A DNA stretch of 16,718 bases, taken from assembly GCA_938014945.1 (NCBI GenBank), contig CALLQH010000168.1, positions 1 to 16,718 on the forward strand, in the 5' to 3' direction. Position 1 is the stretch's first letter, and every line of letters begins with the position of its first letter. Source of the DNA: an uncultured bacterium. Its GTDB lineage: Bacteria > Pseudomonadota > Alphaproteobacteria > SP197. Below are positions 1 through 7,305 of the stretch, piece by piece. The translations under genes and the position numbers were made by a program. The notes under the pieces were generated by a model that saw only the letters and a list, made by a program, of their open reading frames with translations, was not told the origin of the DNA and did not search any database.

Positions 1-528
1 CTCGGTGGCCTGGGCGCATACATTGGCATGGACCCCTTGTGGTTGCGCATCGCTGTGGTGGCATTGGTGCTCGCCAGCGTCGGTTCGCTCATCCCCATCT
101 ACCTCCTCCTGTGGATCCTGGTGCCGAAGGCCGAGTCCGCAGCGGAGCGCCTTCGGATGCGCGGCGAGCCGGTGACCGTGGACAACATCAAGCGCGTGGT
201 GGAGGAAGGAGCGGAACGGTTCAAACGCGGTGGTGAACGCATGGCGCACGAGGCCGCCACCGTGGAGGGGCTGGCGCTGGAGCCGGGGACGCGGGTGCGC
301 ATCATGCTGCGCGCCTTCGGCGAGACGGCCGACCCGCGCGACCGCGCGCAGTTCTTCGGGGCGGGCGCCCACACCTGCCTTGGCCGGCCCATCGCCCTGG
401 AGGCCTGGGCCGCCATCGGCGCTTTCCTGCACGGCCTGCCCACCACCGTGGGCGTACTGCGCGAAGAGGCCCGCGTCGACGACATCTTCGCCATTCCCGC
501 CCGCCTCGACCTGGAGGTCCTCCCGTGA
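1..528 (+). CDS. PspC-domain segment fused to a cytochrome P450 C-terminal fragment (5' partial)
   Basis: The frame is open from base 1, so the true start lies outside the window; the first ATG is at 28. Residues are counted from that ATG. Residues 1-33, with the in-frame bases before them, match the end of a PspC domain: DPLWLRI, one hydrophobic helix, then LLWILVPKAES. A charged stretch follows (about 40-70). From about residue 75 the protein looks like a P450: TVEGLALEPGTRV resembles the strand after the ExxR helix, and FGAGAHTCLG (110-119, Cys117 as heme ligand) is the classical heme-binding motif, followed by an L-helix-like stretch. The I helix, the ExxR motif and most of the fold are absent, so it cannot be a working P450 by itself. 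The stop TGA overlaps the GTG start of the ACP gene. It may be a deletion fusion, an assembly join, or an unusual membrane-anchored heme-loop protein. Domain calls are fairly sure; function is unknown. Confidence 0.6.
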   Translation, partial: LGGLGAYIGMDPLWLRIAVVALVLASVGSLIPIYLLLWILVPKAESAAERLRMRGEPVTVDNIKRVVEEGAERFKRGGERMAHEAATVEGLALEPGTRVRIMLRAFGETADPRDRAQFFGAGAHTCLGRPIALEAWAAIGAFLHGLPTTVGVLREEARVDDIFAIPARLDLEVLP

Positions 529-806
529 CCGCAACGCTCGACCGTCCGGCCATCCGATTGCTTGCGATCGAGGCGCTGCACCGCTCCATCGGCCTGCTCA
601 ACGATCCGGCCCATGCCCGCCTGCGCGAGGAGACCGGCCGCGACATCGCCTTTGCCGATCTCGAACTCGACAGCCTCTCGACCCTGGAGGTGCTGATGGA
701 GATCGAGGAGGCGGTGGGTATCGAACTCGATCCCGAACTGCTGCCCGAACTGGAGACGCTGAACGGTCTGGTCGGCTACATCGCCGACAACCGGCCCGAT
801 GCTTGA
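525..806 (+). CDS. Acyl carrier protein (phosphopantetheine carrier)
   Basis: This 93-residue protein has the ACP signature LELDSLSTLEVLMEIEE. Ser50 in the DSL motif is the expected 4'-phosphopantetheine attachment site, and the acidic helix after it is typical. In this family the carrier holds acyl or aminoacyl groups as thioesters for partner enzymes in the cytoplasm. The GTG start overlaps the upstream stop by 4 bases (GTGA) and the 3' end overlaps the hydrolase gene by 8 bases, so the three are probably translated together. There is no fatty-acid synthase gene nearby, and the sequence is unlike the very conserved housekeeping AcpP, so it is more likely a dedicated carrier of a small specialised pathway. 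The substrate cannot be told from the sequence. Confidence 0.85.
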   Translation: MTATLDRPAIRLLAIEALHRSIGLLNDPAHARLREETGRDIAFADLELDSLSTLEVLMEIEEAVGIELDPELLPELETLNGLVGYIADNRPDA

Positions 807-1683
807 CCTTGCGCTGGAGCGGCTGACCGCGGCCGAACCGCGCCGGCGCGGCATGGTCTTCAACCAGATCGAGGACATGCTGACGCCGGCGGAATACGTC
901 GAACTCGGCCGCCGCCTCGACGATCCCGAACTCGTCGCCGCCTACGCCAAACGTAGCGCGGTGACCTGCATGGCAGGCCAGGAGCCGCGCAGCTTCCAGC
1001 GCCGCCGGGTGGCGGCCGATGTGCTGCTGTTCAGCGATCCGGCCGTACCCCGCGCGGAAAAGACGCTGCTGGTGGGTTTTGCCGGGCGGCTGGGCCGCCT
1101 GATGATTCCCAATGTCGGCTTCGTGCAGTGCCTGTCGCCTGCGTCCTTCGACATCCTCATCCTCTCCGATCCGGCCAAGCGCCACTTCCGCGGCGGGCTG
1201 CCGGGATACGGCGATGACTTCCTCGGTCTCATCGCGGCCGTGCAGCGCGATTTTCCGCCGGGCGATTACCGCCGCACCGTCGCCATCGGCGCCAGCATGG
1301 GCGGCCTGCCCGCCGTCTGGTACGGCCTGATGACCGGGGCCAACCGCACGATCTGCATCGGCGGGCGCGCGGCATGGGATGTCACGCGTATGCTGCAGGG
1401 CGACGGCCCGGTGCACGCCTACGATCCGATCTGCGCCTGCTGTACGCCCGATCACCCGGAGATCGTCTTCGTCTATGCCCACGACCATCAGGTCGACCGC
1501 ATCCAGGCCGGGCATTTCGCACGCATCCTGGGGGGCCAGACCCTGCCGATCCCCGGCGTGCGCGATCACAGTACGCTGGGCCACCTCTGGGTGACCGGCT
1601 CGCTGCCGGCCTTCCTCAGCCAGATCACCCAGGCCCGTTCCTTCCGGCCGCGCTGGGTGGTGCAGAAGGCGGCGCAGGACTGA
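799..1683 (+). CDS. Alpha/beta-hydrolase-fold protein
   Basis: A 294-residue protein with the nucleophile elbow GASMGG at 164-169 (Ser166 as candidate nucleophile) after a hydrophobic strand. DHSTLGHLW near the C-terminus offers His257 or His262 as catalytic base, and HDHQVD (about 228-233) may supply the acid. There is no signal peptide or membrane helix. The first 60 residues are not recognisable and may be a helical partner-binding region. It overlaps the ACP gene by 8 bases, which suggests a thioesterase or acyltransferase acting on the carrier-bound product; that role is inferred from context. The gene ends 4 bases before the stop of the convergent trmB gene. I cannot place it in a named family beyond the alpha/beta-hydrolase fold. 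Confidence 0.7.
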   Translation: MLDLALERLTAAEPRRRGMVFNQIEDMLTPAEYVELGRRLDDPELVAAYAKRSAVTCMAGQEPRSFQRRRVAADVLLFSDPAVPRAEKTLLVGFAGRLGRLMIPNVGFVQCLSPASFDILILSDPAKRHFRGGLPGYGDDFLGLIAAVQRDFPPGDYRRTVAIGASMGGLPAVWYGLMTGANRTICIGGRAAWDVTRMLQGDGPVHAYDPICACCTPDHPEIVFVYAHDHQVDRIQAGHFARILGGQTLPIPGVRDHSTLGHLWVTGSLPAFLSQITQARSFRPRWVVQKAAQD

Positions 1684-1687
1684 GCGT

Positions 1688-2410
1688 TCAGCGGCGCGGC
1701 TTGCGCCGGAAGGTCATGAAGACGGGTGTGCGGCCGGCCTTGCCGGCCTTGGCCTCGTAACGCGTGCCGGGCCAGTCGGCGGGGCGCTGCTTCCAGTCGG
1801 CGGGGCGGCGCGCGGTCCAGGCGAAGGCGGGATGGGGCCAGACGGCGGCCATCATCCAGCGCGCGTATTCCATGATGTCGGTGGCAAGGCGCAGTTCGCC
1901 GCCGTCGACCAGCAGGTCGGCGAAACGGTCGACGCTCCAGGGATTGACGATGCGCCGCTTGTGGTGGCGCGCCTTGGGCCAGGGATCGGGAAAGAGCACG
2001 AAGATGCGCTCGAGCGATGCCTCGGGCAGGCCCTCCAGGAAGGGCCGCACGTCATCGTCGATGATGCGCACGTTGGAAAGCTTCTCGTCATCGACCGTGG
2101 CGAGCAGCGAGGCGACGCCGTTGAGATAGGGCTCGGCGCCGATCACGGTGACATCGGGGTTGGCCGCGGCCTGCCAGGCCAGATGCTCGCCGCCGCCGAA
2201 GCCGATCTCCAGCCACAGGCGGTCGCGGCCGGCAACCGCGCCCTTGAGATCGACGGTGCGATCGGCGCCGATCTCGGGGCGCAGGCCGGGCAGCAGGTCG
2301 TCGACCAGGGCCTGGCGGCGCGGCGTCAGGTCGTGGCCCTTGCGCCGGCCATAGACGCGCCGATCCAGCCCGCGGCTATCGACCGTGGGCGGATGCGGCC
2401 GGTCGTTCAC
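1688..2410 (-). CDS. trmB: tRNA (guanine-N7-)-methyltransferase TrmB
   Basis: A 240-residue Rossmann-fold methyltransferase that makes m7G46 in the variable loop of tRNAs using S-adenosylmethionine. The SAM-binding motif LEIGFGGGEH is at 67-76, the family signature PDPWPKARHHKRR at 141-153, and the tRNA-binding TRYEAKA motif near the C-terminus. The length fits the family. The start is GTG, 9 bases after the metK stop, with no strong ribosome-binding sequence, so translation probably depends on coupling to metK. In many alphaproteobacteria metK-trmB is followed by rimP-nusA; here it runs head-on into an unrelated plus-strand gene. RPADWKQ-RPADWPG is a 7-residue tandem encoded by an imperfect 21-bp repeat (1772-1807); I recall similar sequence in relatives. 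Confidence 0.95.
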   Translation of the reverse strand: MNDRPHPPTVDSRGLDRRVYGRRKGHDLTPRRQALVDDLLPGLRPEIGADRTVDLKGAVAGRDRLWLEIGFGGGEHLAWQAAANPDVTVIGAEPYLNGVASLLATVDDEKLSNVRIIDDDVRPFLEGLPEASLERIFVLFPDPWPKARHHKRRIVNPWSVDRFADLLVDGGELRLATDIMEYARWMMAAVWPHPAFAWTARRPADWKQRPADWPGTRYEAKAGKAGRTPVFMTFRRKPRR

Positions 2411-2419
2411 GGGAAGCCC

Positions 2420-3583
2420 CTAGGCGAGCGCGCTCTTGAGCGCGTCGGCCAGATCCGTCTTCTCCCAGGAGAAACCGCCGTCGGCCTCGGCCGCACGGCC
2501 GAAATGGCCGTAGGACGAGGTGCGCTCGTAGATCGGGCGGTCGAGGCTGAGGTGGTTGCGGATGCCGCGCGGCGTCAGATCCATGACCTCGCGCAGCACG
2601 CTTTCGATGCGCGCCTCGTCGACCTGTGTGGTGCCGTGGGTGTCGACATAGACCGACAGCGGATCGGCAACGCCGATGGCGTAGGAGATCTGGATCGTGC
2701 ACTTGTCGGCCAGGCCCGCCGCGACGACGTTCTTGGCGAGGTAACGGCAGGCATAGGCCGCCGAACGGTCGACCTTCGAGGGATCCTTGCCCGAGAAGGC
2801 GCCGCCGCCGTGGGGTGCGGCACCGCCATAGGTGTCGACGATGATCTTGCGGCCGGTGAGGCCGGCGTCGCCGTCCGGGCCGCCGATGACGAAACGGCCG
2901 GTCGGGTTGACGTAGAAATGCTCTTCCGGGCACATCCAGCCGGCGGGCAGCACGCTTTCCACATAGGGGCGCACGATCTCGCGCACCTCGTCGGTGGAAA
3001 GGTCGGCATCGTGCTGGTGCGAGACAACGACCGAGGTCGCGCGCACCGGCTTGCCCTCGTGATACTCCAGCGTGACCTGGCTCTTGCTGTCGGGGCCGAG
3101 CTTCACCTTGCCGGCATGGCGGGCCTCGGCGAGCTTCTTGAGAATCTGGTGCGAGAAGTGGATGGGCGCGGGCATCAGCGCCTCGGTCTCGCGGCAGGCG
3201 TAACCGAACATGATGCCCTGGTCGCCGGCACCCTCGGCCTTGTTGCCGCCGGCGTCCACGCCCTGGGCGATATCCACCGACTGCTCGTGCAGGTGGACCT
3301 CGACCTTGGCGTTCTGCCAGTGGAAGCCTTCCTGCTCGTAGCCGATCGCCTTCACCGCATTGCGCGCCAGCTCCTCGACGCGGCCGATCACCTCGTGGGG
3401 ACCGCGGACCTCGCCGGCGATGACGATCAGGTTGGTGGTGGTCAGTGTTTCGCAGGCGACACGGGCGTGCGGGTCGGCAGCCAGGTAGGCGTCGACCACG
3501 GCATCGCTGATGCGGTCGCAGACCTTGTCGGGATGGCCTTCCGAAACCGACTCACTCGTGAACAGGTAAGATTTCCTGGCCAC
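2420..3583 (-). CDS. metK: S-adenosylmethionine synthetase MetK
   Basis: This 387-residue enzyme makes SAM from methionine and ATP in the cytoplasm. Diagnostic motifs are SEGHPDK (14-20), GAGDQGIMFGY (118-128) and the glycine-rich GGGAFSGKDPSKVDRSAAY (259-277) that closes over the triphosphate. The frame stays open for 18 more codons upstream, but the GTG at 3583 has GGGAGG five bases before it, gives the usual N-terminus (ARKSYLFTSESVSEGHPD) and the usual length, so I chose it. It is transcribed with trmB, 9 bases away, and a strong terminator (3682-3722) separates it from the XRE gene upstream, so it should have its own promoter in 3584-3681. No known SAM riboswitch is recognisable there. 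Confidence 0.97.
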   Translation of the reverse strand: MARKSYLFTSESVSEGHPDKVCDRISDAVVDAYLAADPHARVACETLTTTNLIVIAGEVRGPHEVIGRVEELARNAVKAIGYEQEGFHWQNAKVEVHLHEQSVDIAQGVDAGGNKAEGAGDQGIMFGYACRETEALMPAPIHFSHQILKKLAEARHAGKVKLGPDSKSQVTLEYHEGKPVRATSVVVSHQHDADLSTDEVREIVRPYVESVLPAGWMCPEEHFYVNPTGRFVIGGPDGDAGLTGRKIIVDTYGGAAPHGGGAFSGKDPSKVDRSAAYACRYLAKNVVAAGLADKCTIQISYAIGVADPLSVYVDTHGTTQVDEARIESVLREVMDLTPRGIRNHLSLDRPIYERTSSYGHFGRAAEADGGFSWEKTDLADALKSALA

Positions 3584-3588
3584 CCAAA

Positions 3589-3594
3589 CCTCCC
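3589..3594 (-). promoter_or_regulatory. Ribosome-binding site fixing the metK GTG start
   Basis: GGGAGG lies five bases before GTG 3583. It argues against the longer open frame, whose extra 18 residues are not typical of MetK. Confidence 0.8.
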
Positions 3595-3671
3595 ATGGCA
3601 TTGAAAAAAGACTGCGAAACCGCCCGCGCACGCGCACGGCCAGCGGGACACTCCCCCATGGCCGAAGGTCG

Positions 3672-3677
3672 GGTCAA
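3672..3677 (-). promoter_or_regulatory. Possible metK -35 element
   Basis: TTGACC follows directly after the T-tract of the upstream terminator and about 90 bases before the metK start. No convincing -10 box is found at 16-18 bases (the best is GAGTGT), so this rests on position and the -35 match only. Confidence 0.3.
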
Positions 3678-3681
3678 GGGC

Positions 3682-3722
3682 AAAAAAAGACCGGTGGCGG
3701 GGCAACGCCCCGCAACACCGGC
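3682..3722 (-). terminator. Rho-independent terminator after the XRE regulator gene
   Basis: Read on the minus strand, CCGGTG plus GCGGGGC (with a TT bulge between) pairs with GCCCCGC plus CACCGG across a GTT loop, a 13-bp stem. It is followed by TC and seven T's. It begins 17 bases after the stop codon of the XRE gene and insulates metK. Confidence 0.88.
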
Positions 3723-3738
3723 CCGGATTCAAGAACTG

Positions 3739-4155
3739 TCAGCCCTCGGCGTCCTTGGGGCCGGCGGCCTTCACCAGTTCGAAGACCTTGCGGCGCAGGC
3801 GCTCGTCGGGGATGCGGTAATAGGCACGCACCAGTTCCAGCGTCTCGCGCTTGGTCAGGGTATCGGGGCCGGAGGGATCCTCGGGCGCATCGGTGGGCGC
3901 GGTGGCGCCGCCGTTGGTCGCCGTGTCGGCGGTCATGTCGTCGAAGAAGAAGCTGACCGGCACGTCCAGGATCTGCGACAGCTTGAAGAGGCGGCTGGAA
4001 CCGATCCGGTTGGCGCCGCGCTCGTACTTCTGGATCTGCTGGAAGGTCAGGCCCAGGGCCTGGGCCAGTTTCTCCTGGCTCATGCCGAGAAGGGTCCGGC
4101 GGAGCCGCACGCGGCCGCCGACGTGCACGTCGATCGGATTGGGTTTGCTAGCCAT
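3739..4155 (-). CDS. XRE-family (Cro/CI-type) transcriptional regulator, PhrR-like
   Basis: A 138-residue protein with an HTH_3 domain at about 13-68 (RVRLRRTLLGMSQEKLAQAL, then LTFQQIQKYERGANRI), followed by an acidic, proline- and threonine-rich linker and a C-terminal helical part (about 100-130). This protein is conserved beside lnt and metK in alphaproteobacteria. In Sinorhizobium a related gene next to the lnt homologue actA was described as pH-regulated (phrR). Its targets here are unknown. It starts with ATG 134 bases after the lnt stop, with a weak GGA ribosome-binding site, and ends in a strong terminator. It may be read through from lnt or have its own promoter in the gap. Assignment to the family is secure. 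Confidence 0.9.
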   Translation of the reverse strand: MASKPNPIDVHVGGRVRLRRTLLGMSQEKLAQALGLTFQQIQKYERGANRIGSSRLFKLSQILDVPVSFFFDDMTADTATNGGATAPTDAPEDPSGPDTLTKRETLELVRAYYRIPDERLRRKVFELVKAAGPKDAEG

Positions 4156-4288
4156 GATGGTTCCGTTTTCCTTGCCTGTTCCCGTTCATCGGCCGTGTCG
4201 GACGGGCCGGCCCCGCACTGGCCGTGGGCGGCAAGCGATACGCAATCGGATGGGGCGATGCCAGCACCGCCCGGTTGCGCAAGCTCAC

Positions 4289-5881
4289 CTACCGGTCGTC
4301 CTCACGTCGCAGGCAACGCAAGCGCCACGCCAATTGAACGATGAGCGGAAAGAGAACCGCAAGCAGGGTCCAATCGCCCAGCCGGGCATAGAGCGTGGGG
4401 CCGGGAAGAGGGGCAGGCAGGGGGGCATCGAGCACGCCGACGGCATTGAGCGGCAGGTGCGCCAGCACGCGGCCGAGCGGATCGACGACGCCGGAAATGC
4501 CGTTGTTGGCCGAGCGCACCAGAGGCAGACCCTGCTCGACGGCGCGCATCCGGGCCGCCTGAAAATGCTGGTAGGGCCCGGTCGAAACGCCGTACCAGCC
4601 GTCGTTGGTGATGTTGAGCAGCCAGTCCGGACGCGGGCCGTCGCCCTGAATCTCGCCGGGGAAGATCACCTCGTAACAGATAAGTGCACGAAACGGCGGG
4701 ATTTTTCCAAGCTGCAGCACCTCCGGGCCGGTACCGGCGACAAAGTCCACCGCGCCGGGGGTCAGCTTGTCGATGGGCAGCAGGCCGCGCAGCGGCACGT
4801 ATTCGCCGAAGGGCACCAAATGGCGCTTGTCGTAGAAGGCGACCGGGTCGCCGTCGCTGTCGAGCACCACCAGGCTGTTGTACGGCAGGGGGGTTCCGGC
4901 GGCGTCGCGCTCGAAGCGCACACCGCCGGCAAGCAGGTATCCGCCCGGCGCCAGCACCCCGCCGGCACGCGCCCGCTGGTCGGCATCGGCCAGCAATTGC
5001 CAGGGGATGGCGGCCTCCGGCCAGATCACCAGATCCGGTGCAACTGCAGATTGCGACAAACTGAGCTCAATATGCGTCGCAAAATGCGAATCCCTCAGAG
5101 TGCTGCGCCACTTGTCGGCCTGGTTGATGGACGGCTGCACGAGCCGCAGGGTGAGGTCGGACGCATAAGTTGTCGGAAATGCCGACATCCGCCACAGGCC
5201 CAGCCCGAAGAGGGCCGCCAGAACCACCAGGCTCAGAAGCAAACCCCCTGCCATCGCGCGTCGGCGCCGCGCCGCGGCGGCGCGAACGGCACAGGCGGGC
5301 GCCAGGGCGATGACCAGGACCAGGGCCGACAGCAGCCACGGCCCGCCCCAGGCCGCGGTCTGGATCATCTCCGGGAGAAAGCCCAGGGCCGAGCCCAGCA
5401 GGTTCCAGGGAAAGCCGGTGAGGATCCAGCTCCTCAGCCACTCCAGCGCCAGCCAGGCGGCGGCGAAGGCGAAAATCCGGTCGGTGCCGGGGCGCCAGCA
5501 ACGCGCCAGCATGGCCGCGGCGGCAGTGAAAAGGCCAAAGCCCAGGGCAATCGCCAGCAGGGCGAAGGGCACCATCCAGCCGAAGGCCGCGGCATCCACC
5601 AGCAGGGCGTTGGCGATCCAGTAAAGCCCGGCGCCGCTGAAGCCCGCGCCGAAGGCCCAGCCGTCGAGCAGGGCGCGCCGCGTCGTGGCCGCGCCGTCGA
5701 GCAGCCAGACAAAACCGGTCAGCGCGACAAGCGCGCCGGGCAGGACATAAAAGGGTGGCATCGCCGCGGCGAGCAGCACGCCCAGCAGCAGCGCAAGGCC
5801 CGTCCGGCGCCAGCCGCGCAGCCCGGCCAGCCTTTCGGGCAGGCCCGACAGGCCGGCCCCCGCGCACACGGCCTCAGGCAT
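4289..5881 (-). CDS. lnt: Apolipoprotein N-acyltransferase Lnt
   Basis: A 530-residue inner-membrane enzyme that transfers an acyl chain from a phospholipid to the N-terminal cysteine of apolipoproteins, the last step of lipoprotein maturation. The N-terminal half has several hydrophobic helices (to about residue 235), then a nitrilase-like periplasmic domain, and a final helix near the C-terminus. The catalytic triad is visible: Glu289 (IWPEAA), Lys352 (YDKRHLVPFGEY) and Cys402 (ICYEVIFPGE). The frame is open further upstream, but I chose ATG 5881, which overlaps the corC stop by 8 bases. The longer form would add 19 residues copied from a reading frame inside corC. CorC and lnt are neighbours in many proteobacteria. 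Confidence 0.95.
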   Translation of the reverse strand: MPEAVCAGAGLSGLPERLAGLRGWRRTGLALLLGVLLAAAMPPFYVLPGALVALTGFVWLLDGAATTRRALLDGWAFGAGFSGAGLYWIANALLVDAAAFGWMVPFALLAIALGFGLFTAAAAMLARCWRPGTDRIFAFAAAWLALEWLRSWILTGFPWNLLGSALGFLPEMIQTAAWGGPWLLSALVLVIALAPACAVRAAAARRRRAMAGGLLLSLVVLAALFGLGLWRMSAFPTTYASDLTLRLVQPSINQADKWRSTLRDSHFATHIELSLSQSAVAPDLVIWPEAAIPWQLLADADQRARAGGVLAPGGYLLAGGVRFERDAAGTPLPYNSLVVLDSDGDPVAFYDKRHLVPFGEYVPLRGLLPIDKLTPGAVDFVAGTGPEVLQLGKIPPFRALICYEVIFPGEIQGDGPRPDWLLNITNDGWYGVSTGPYQHFQAARMRAVEQGLPLVRSANNGISGVVDPLGRVLAHLPLNAVGVLDAPLPAPLPGPTLYARLGDWTLLAVLFPLIVQLAWRLRCLRREDDR

Positions 5882-6752
5882 CGGGCCGGGGCGGGGCTCC
5901 GCGCACGCGCAGACGCTTGATGCGGCGCGGGTCGGCATCGACGATCTCGAATTCCAGGCCGCTTTCGTGGCGGATCAGTTCGCCGCGTGCCGGCACGCGG
6001 CCCAGGATGTCGACCACCAGACCGCCCAGGGTGTCGATATCCTCCTCGCGCTCCTCGGGCAGCAGGTCGAAGCCGGTGCGCTCCTCCAGCTCCTCGACCG
6101 TGGTGCGCGCGCTGGCCTCCAGGACGCCGCCGGGGCGTTCGATGAGATGATCCTGGTCGTCGGTATCGTGTTCGTCCCAGATCTCGCCGACGATGGGTTC
6201 GACCAGGTCCTCGATGGTCGCCAGGCCGTCGATGCCGCCGTACTCGTCGACCACCAGGGCCATGTGGATGCGCGAACTCCGCATCTTGATCAGCAGGTCC
6301 AGCACCGGCATCGAGGGCGGCACGAACAGCACCTGGCGCACGAGAGTCGAAAGCGCCGGGCCGGGGGGCTCGGCACCCCAGCAATCGAGCAGGTCGCGGA
6401 CGTGGATCATGCCGATGACGTCGTCCAGGGTCTCGCGGTAGACCGGCAGGCGCGAATGGCCTTCCTTGCGCACCTGCTCCACGACGCCCTGCAGGGTGGT
6501 CGATTCCTCCAGCGCCACGATGTCGGCGCGCGGCACCATGATGTCGTCGACCCGCAGCTCGCCGAACTCCAGCAGGTTGACGAGCATGGAGCGTTCCGTG
6601 TCGGACAGCCGCTCGCCGCCGTCCTCGTAGGCTTCGAGCAGTTCCTCGACGGTATCGCGCAGGCTCTCTCCGCCGCGTCCGCCAATCAGGCGGCGCAGCC
6701 AGCCTGTGAAGCCCGTCTGGGATGCGCCATTGCTCGATGATCGATCGGCCAC
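5874..6752 (-). CDS. corC: CorC/HlyC-type CBS-domain protein
   Basis: A 292-residue protein with two CBS domains (about 65-195), seen as RVDDIMVPRADIVAL, GHSRLPVYRETLDDVIGMIH and ALVVDEYGGIDGLATIEDLV, followed by a CorC_HlyC domain (about 205-285, SGLEFEIVDADPRRI). The family is linked to magnesium/cobalt efflux and is often misnamed hemolysin; CBS pairs usually bind adenine nucleotides. It has no membrane domain, so it is the short, soluble CorC type. The GTG start at 6752 has AAGGAG six bases upstream; that site overlaps the ybeY stop codon. The 3' end overlaps lnt by 8 bases. The exact physiological role is uncertain. Confidence 0.92.
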   Translation of the reverse strand: MADRSSSNGASQTGFTGWLRRLIGGRGGESLRDTVEELLEAYEDGGERLSDTERSMLVNLLEFGELRVDDIMVPRADIVALEESTTLQGVVEQVRKEGHSRLPVYRETLDDVIGMIHVRDLLDCWGAEPPGPALSTLVRQVLFVPPSMPVLDLLIKMRSSRIHMALVVDEYGGIDGLATIEDLVEPIVGEIWDEHDTDDQDHLIERPGGVLEASARTTVEELEERTGFDLLPEEREEDIDTLGGLVVDILGRVPARGELIRHESGLEFEIVDADPRRIKRLRVRGAPPRPDA

Positions 6753-6758
6753 CGTCGT

Positions 6759-6764
6759 CTCCTT
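6759..6764 (-). promoter_or_regulatory. Ribosome-binding site of corC overlapping the ybeY stop
   Basis: AAGGAG sits six bases before the GTG start at 6752 and shares bases with the TAA stop of ybeY, which ties the translation of the two genes. Confidence 0.8.
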
Positions 6765-7305
6765 AAGCGTAGGGGTCCGGGATGCCGAGCCCGGCCAACA
6801 CGTTGCGTTCCATGGACTCCATCACGTCGGCCTCGTCGTCGGCCTCGTGGTCGTAGCCCACCAGGTGCAGGGCGCCGTGCACCACCAGATGGCAGAGATG
6901 ATGGGCAAGGGGCCGCCCGGCCTCCTGCGCCTCGCGCTTCATGGTGGCGTGCGCGACGATGACGTCGCCCAGTTCGATCGCCAGCCCCGCGGGCATGCCG
7001 GGTTCGGGCCGGGGTATCTCGCCGGGTTCGAGTTCCTGGGCGGGAAAGGAGAGGACGTTGGTCGGCTTGTCGATGGCGCGCCAGTCGCGGTTGAGTTCGC
7101 GCAGCCGCTCGTCGTCGGAAAGCACCAGGGCCATGGCCAGAGCCGGGCCGGGGCAGGCGGCCTCCAGGGCCGCCGTCGCCGCGCGGGTGGCCAGCGCCTC
7201 CGCGTCGGGCAGATCGTCCAGCCAGGCAGGGTCGTCGAGTGCCAGATCGATTGCGATCCGTCCCGCCTGCCCGGCGGCCGTACTGGAGGGAGAGTCCGTT
7301 TCCAT
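6763..7305 (-). CDS. ybeY: Endoribonuclease YbeY
   Basis: A 180-residue zinc metalloprotein needed in bacteria for 16S rRNA 3'-end maturation and ribosome quality control. The zinc motif HGALHLVGYDH (143-153) supplies three histidines (143, 147, 153), and DKPTNVLSFP (79-88) is the conserved substrate-side motif. The first 15 residues and the insert around 92-105 (EPGEIPRPEPGMP) are variable in the family. The ATG start shares one base with the phoH stop (TGATG). The order phoH-ybeY-corC-lnt is the usual one in proteobacteria and supports coupled expression. Confidence 0.96.
   Translation of the reverse strand: METDSPSSTAAGQAGRIAIDLALDDPAWLDDLPDAEALATRAATAALEAACPGPALAMALVLSDDERLRELNRDWRAIDKPTNVLSFPAQELEPGEIPRPEPGMPAGLAIELGDVIVAHATMKREAQEAGRPLAHHLCHLVVHGALHLVGYDHEADDEADVMESMERNVLAGLGIPDPYA

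Noticed and set aside
1772..1807. Tandem 15-bp direct repeat (21-bp period) in trmB
   Set aside because: It encodes RPADW twice. I recall a similar doubled motif in other alphaproteobacterial TrmB proteins, so it is probably a conserved coding feature and not a recent duplication.
3584..3637. Longer MetK with 18 extra N-terminal residues
   Set aside because: The extension is not typical of MetK, and GTG 3583 has a strong ribosome-binding site and gives the normal start of the protein.
3584..3681. SAM riboswitch upstream of metK
   Set aside because: The leader was expected to carry one in some alphaproteobacteria, but I could not find the conserved core of any SAM class.
3851..5920. Very long plus-strand open frame opposite lnt and the XRE gene
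   Set aside because: Its product is rich in Arg, Gln, Gly and Ala without any domain. It is the antisense shadow of lnt, whose catalytic residues are all in place. The same holds for long plus-strand frames at 1832-3604, 8300-10804 and 10468-12036 and the minus-strand frame at 15510-16592.
5882..5938. Longer Lnt start at 5938
   Set aside because: The extra residues are translated from inside corC in another frame and contain no membrane or signal character. ATG 5881 overlaps the corC stop in the way usual for this gene run.
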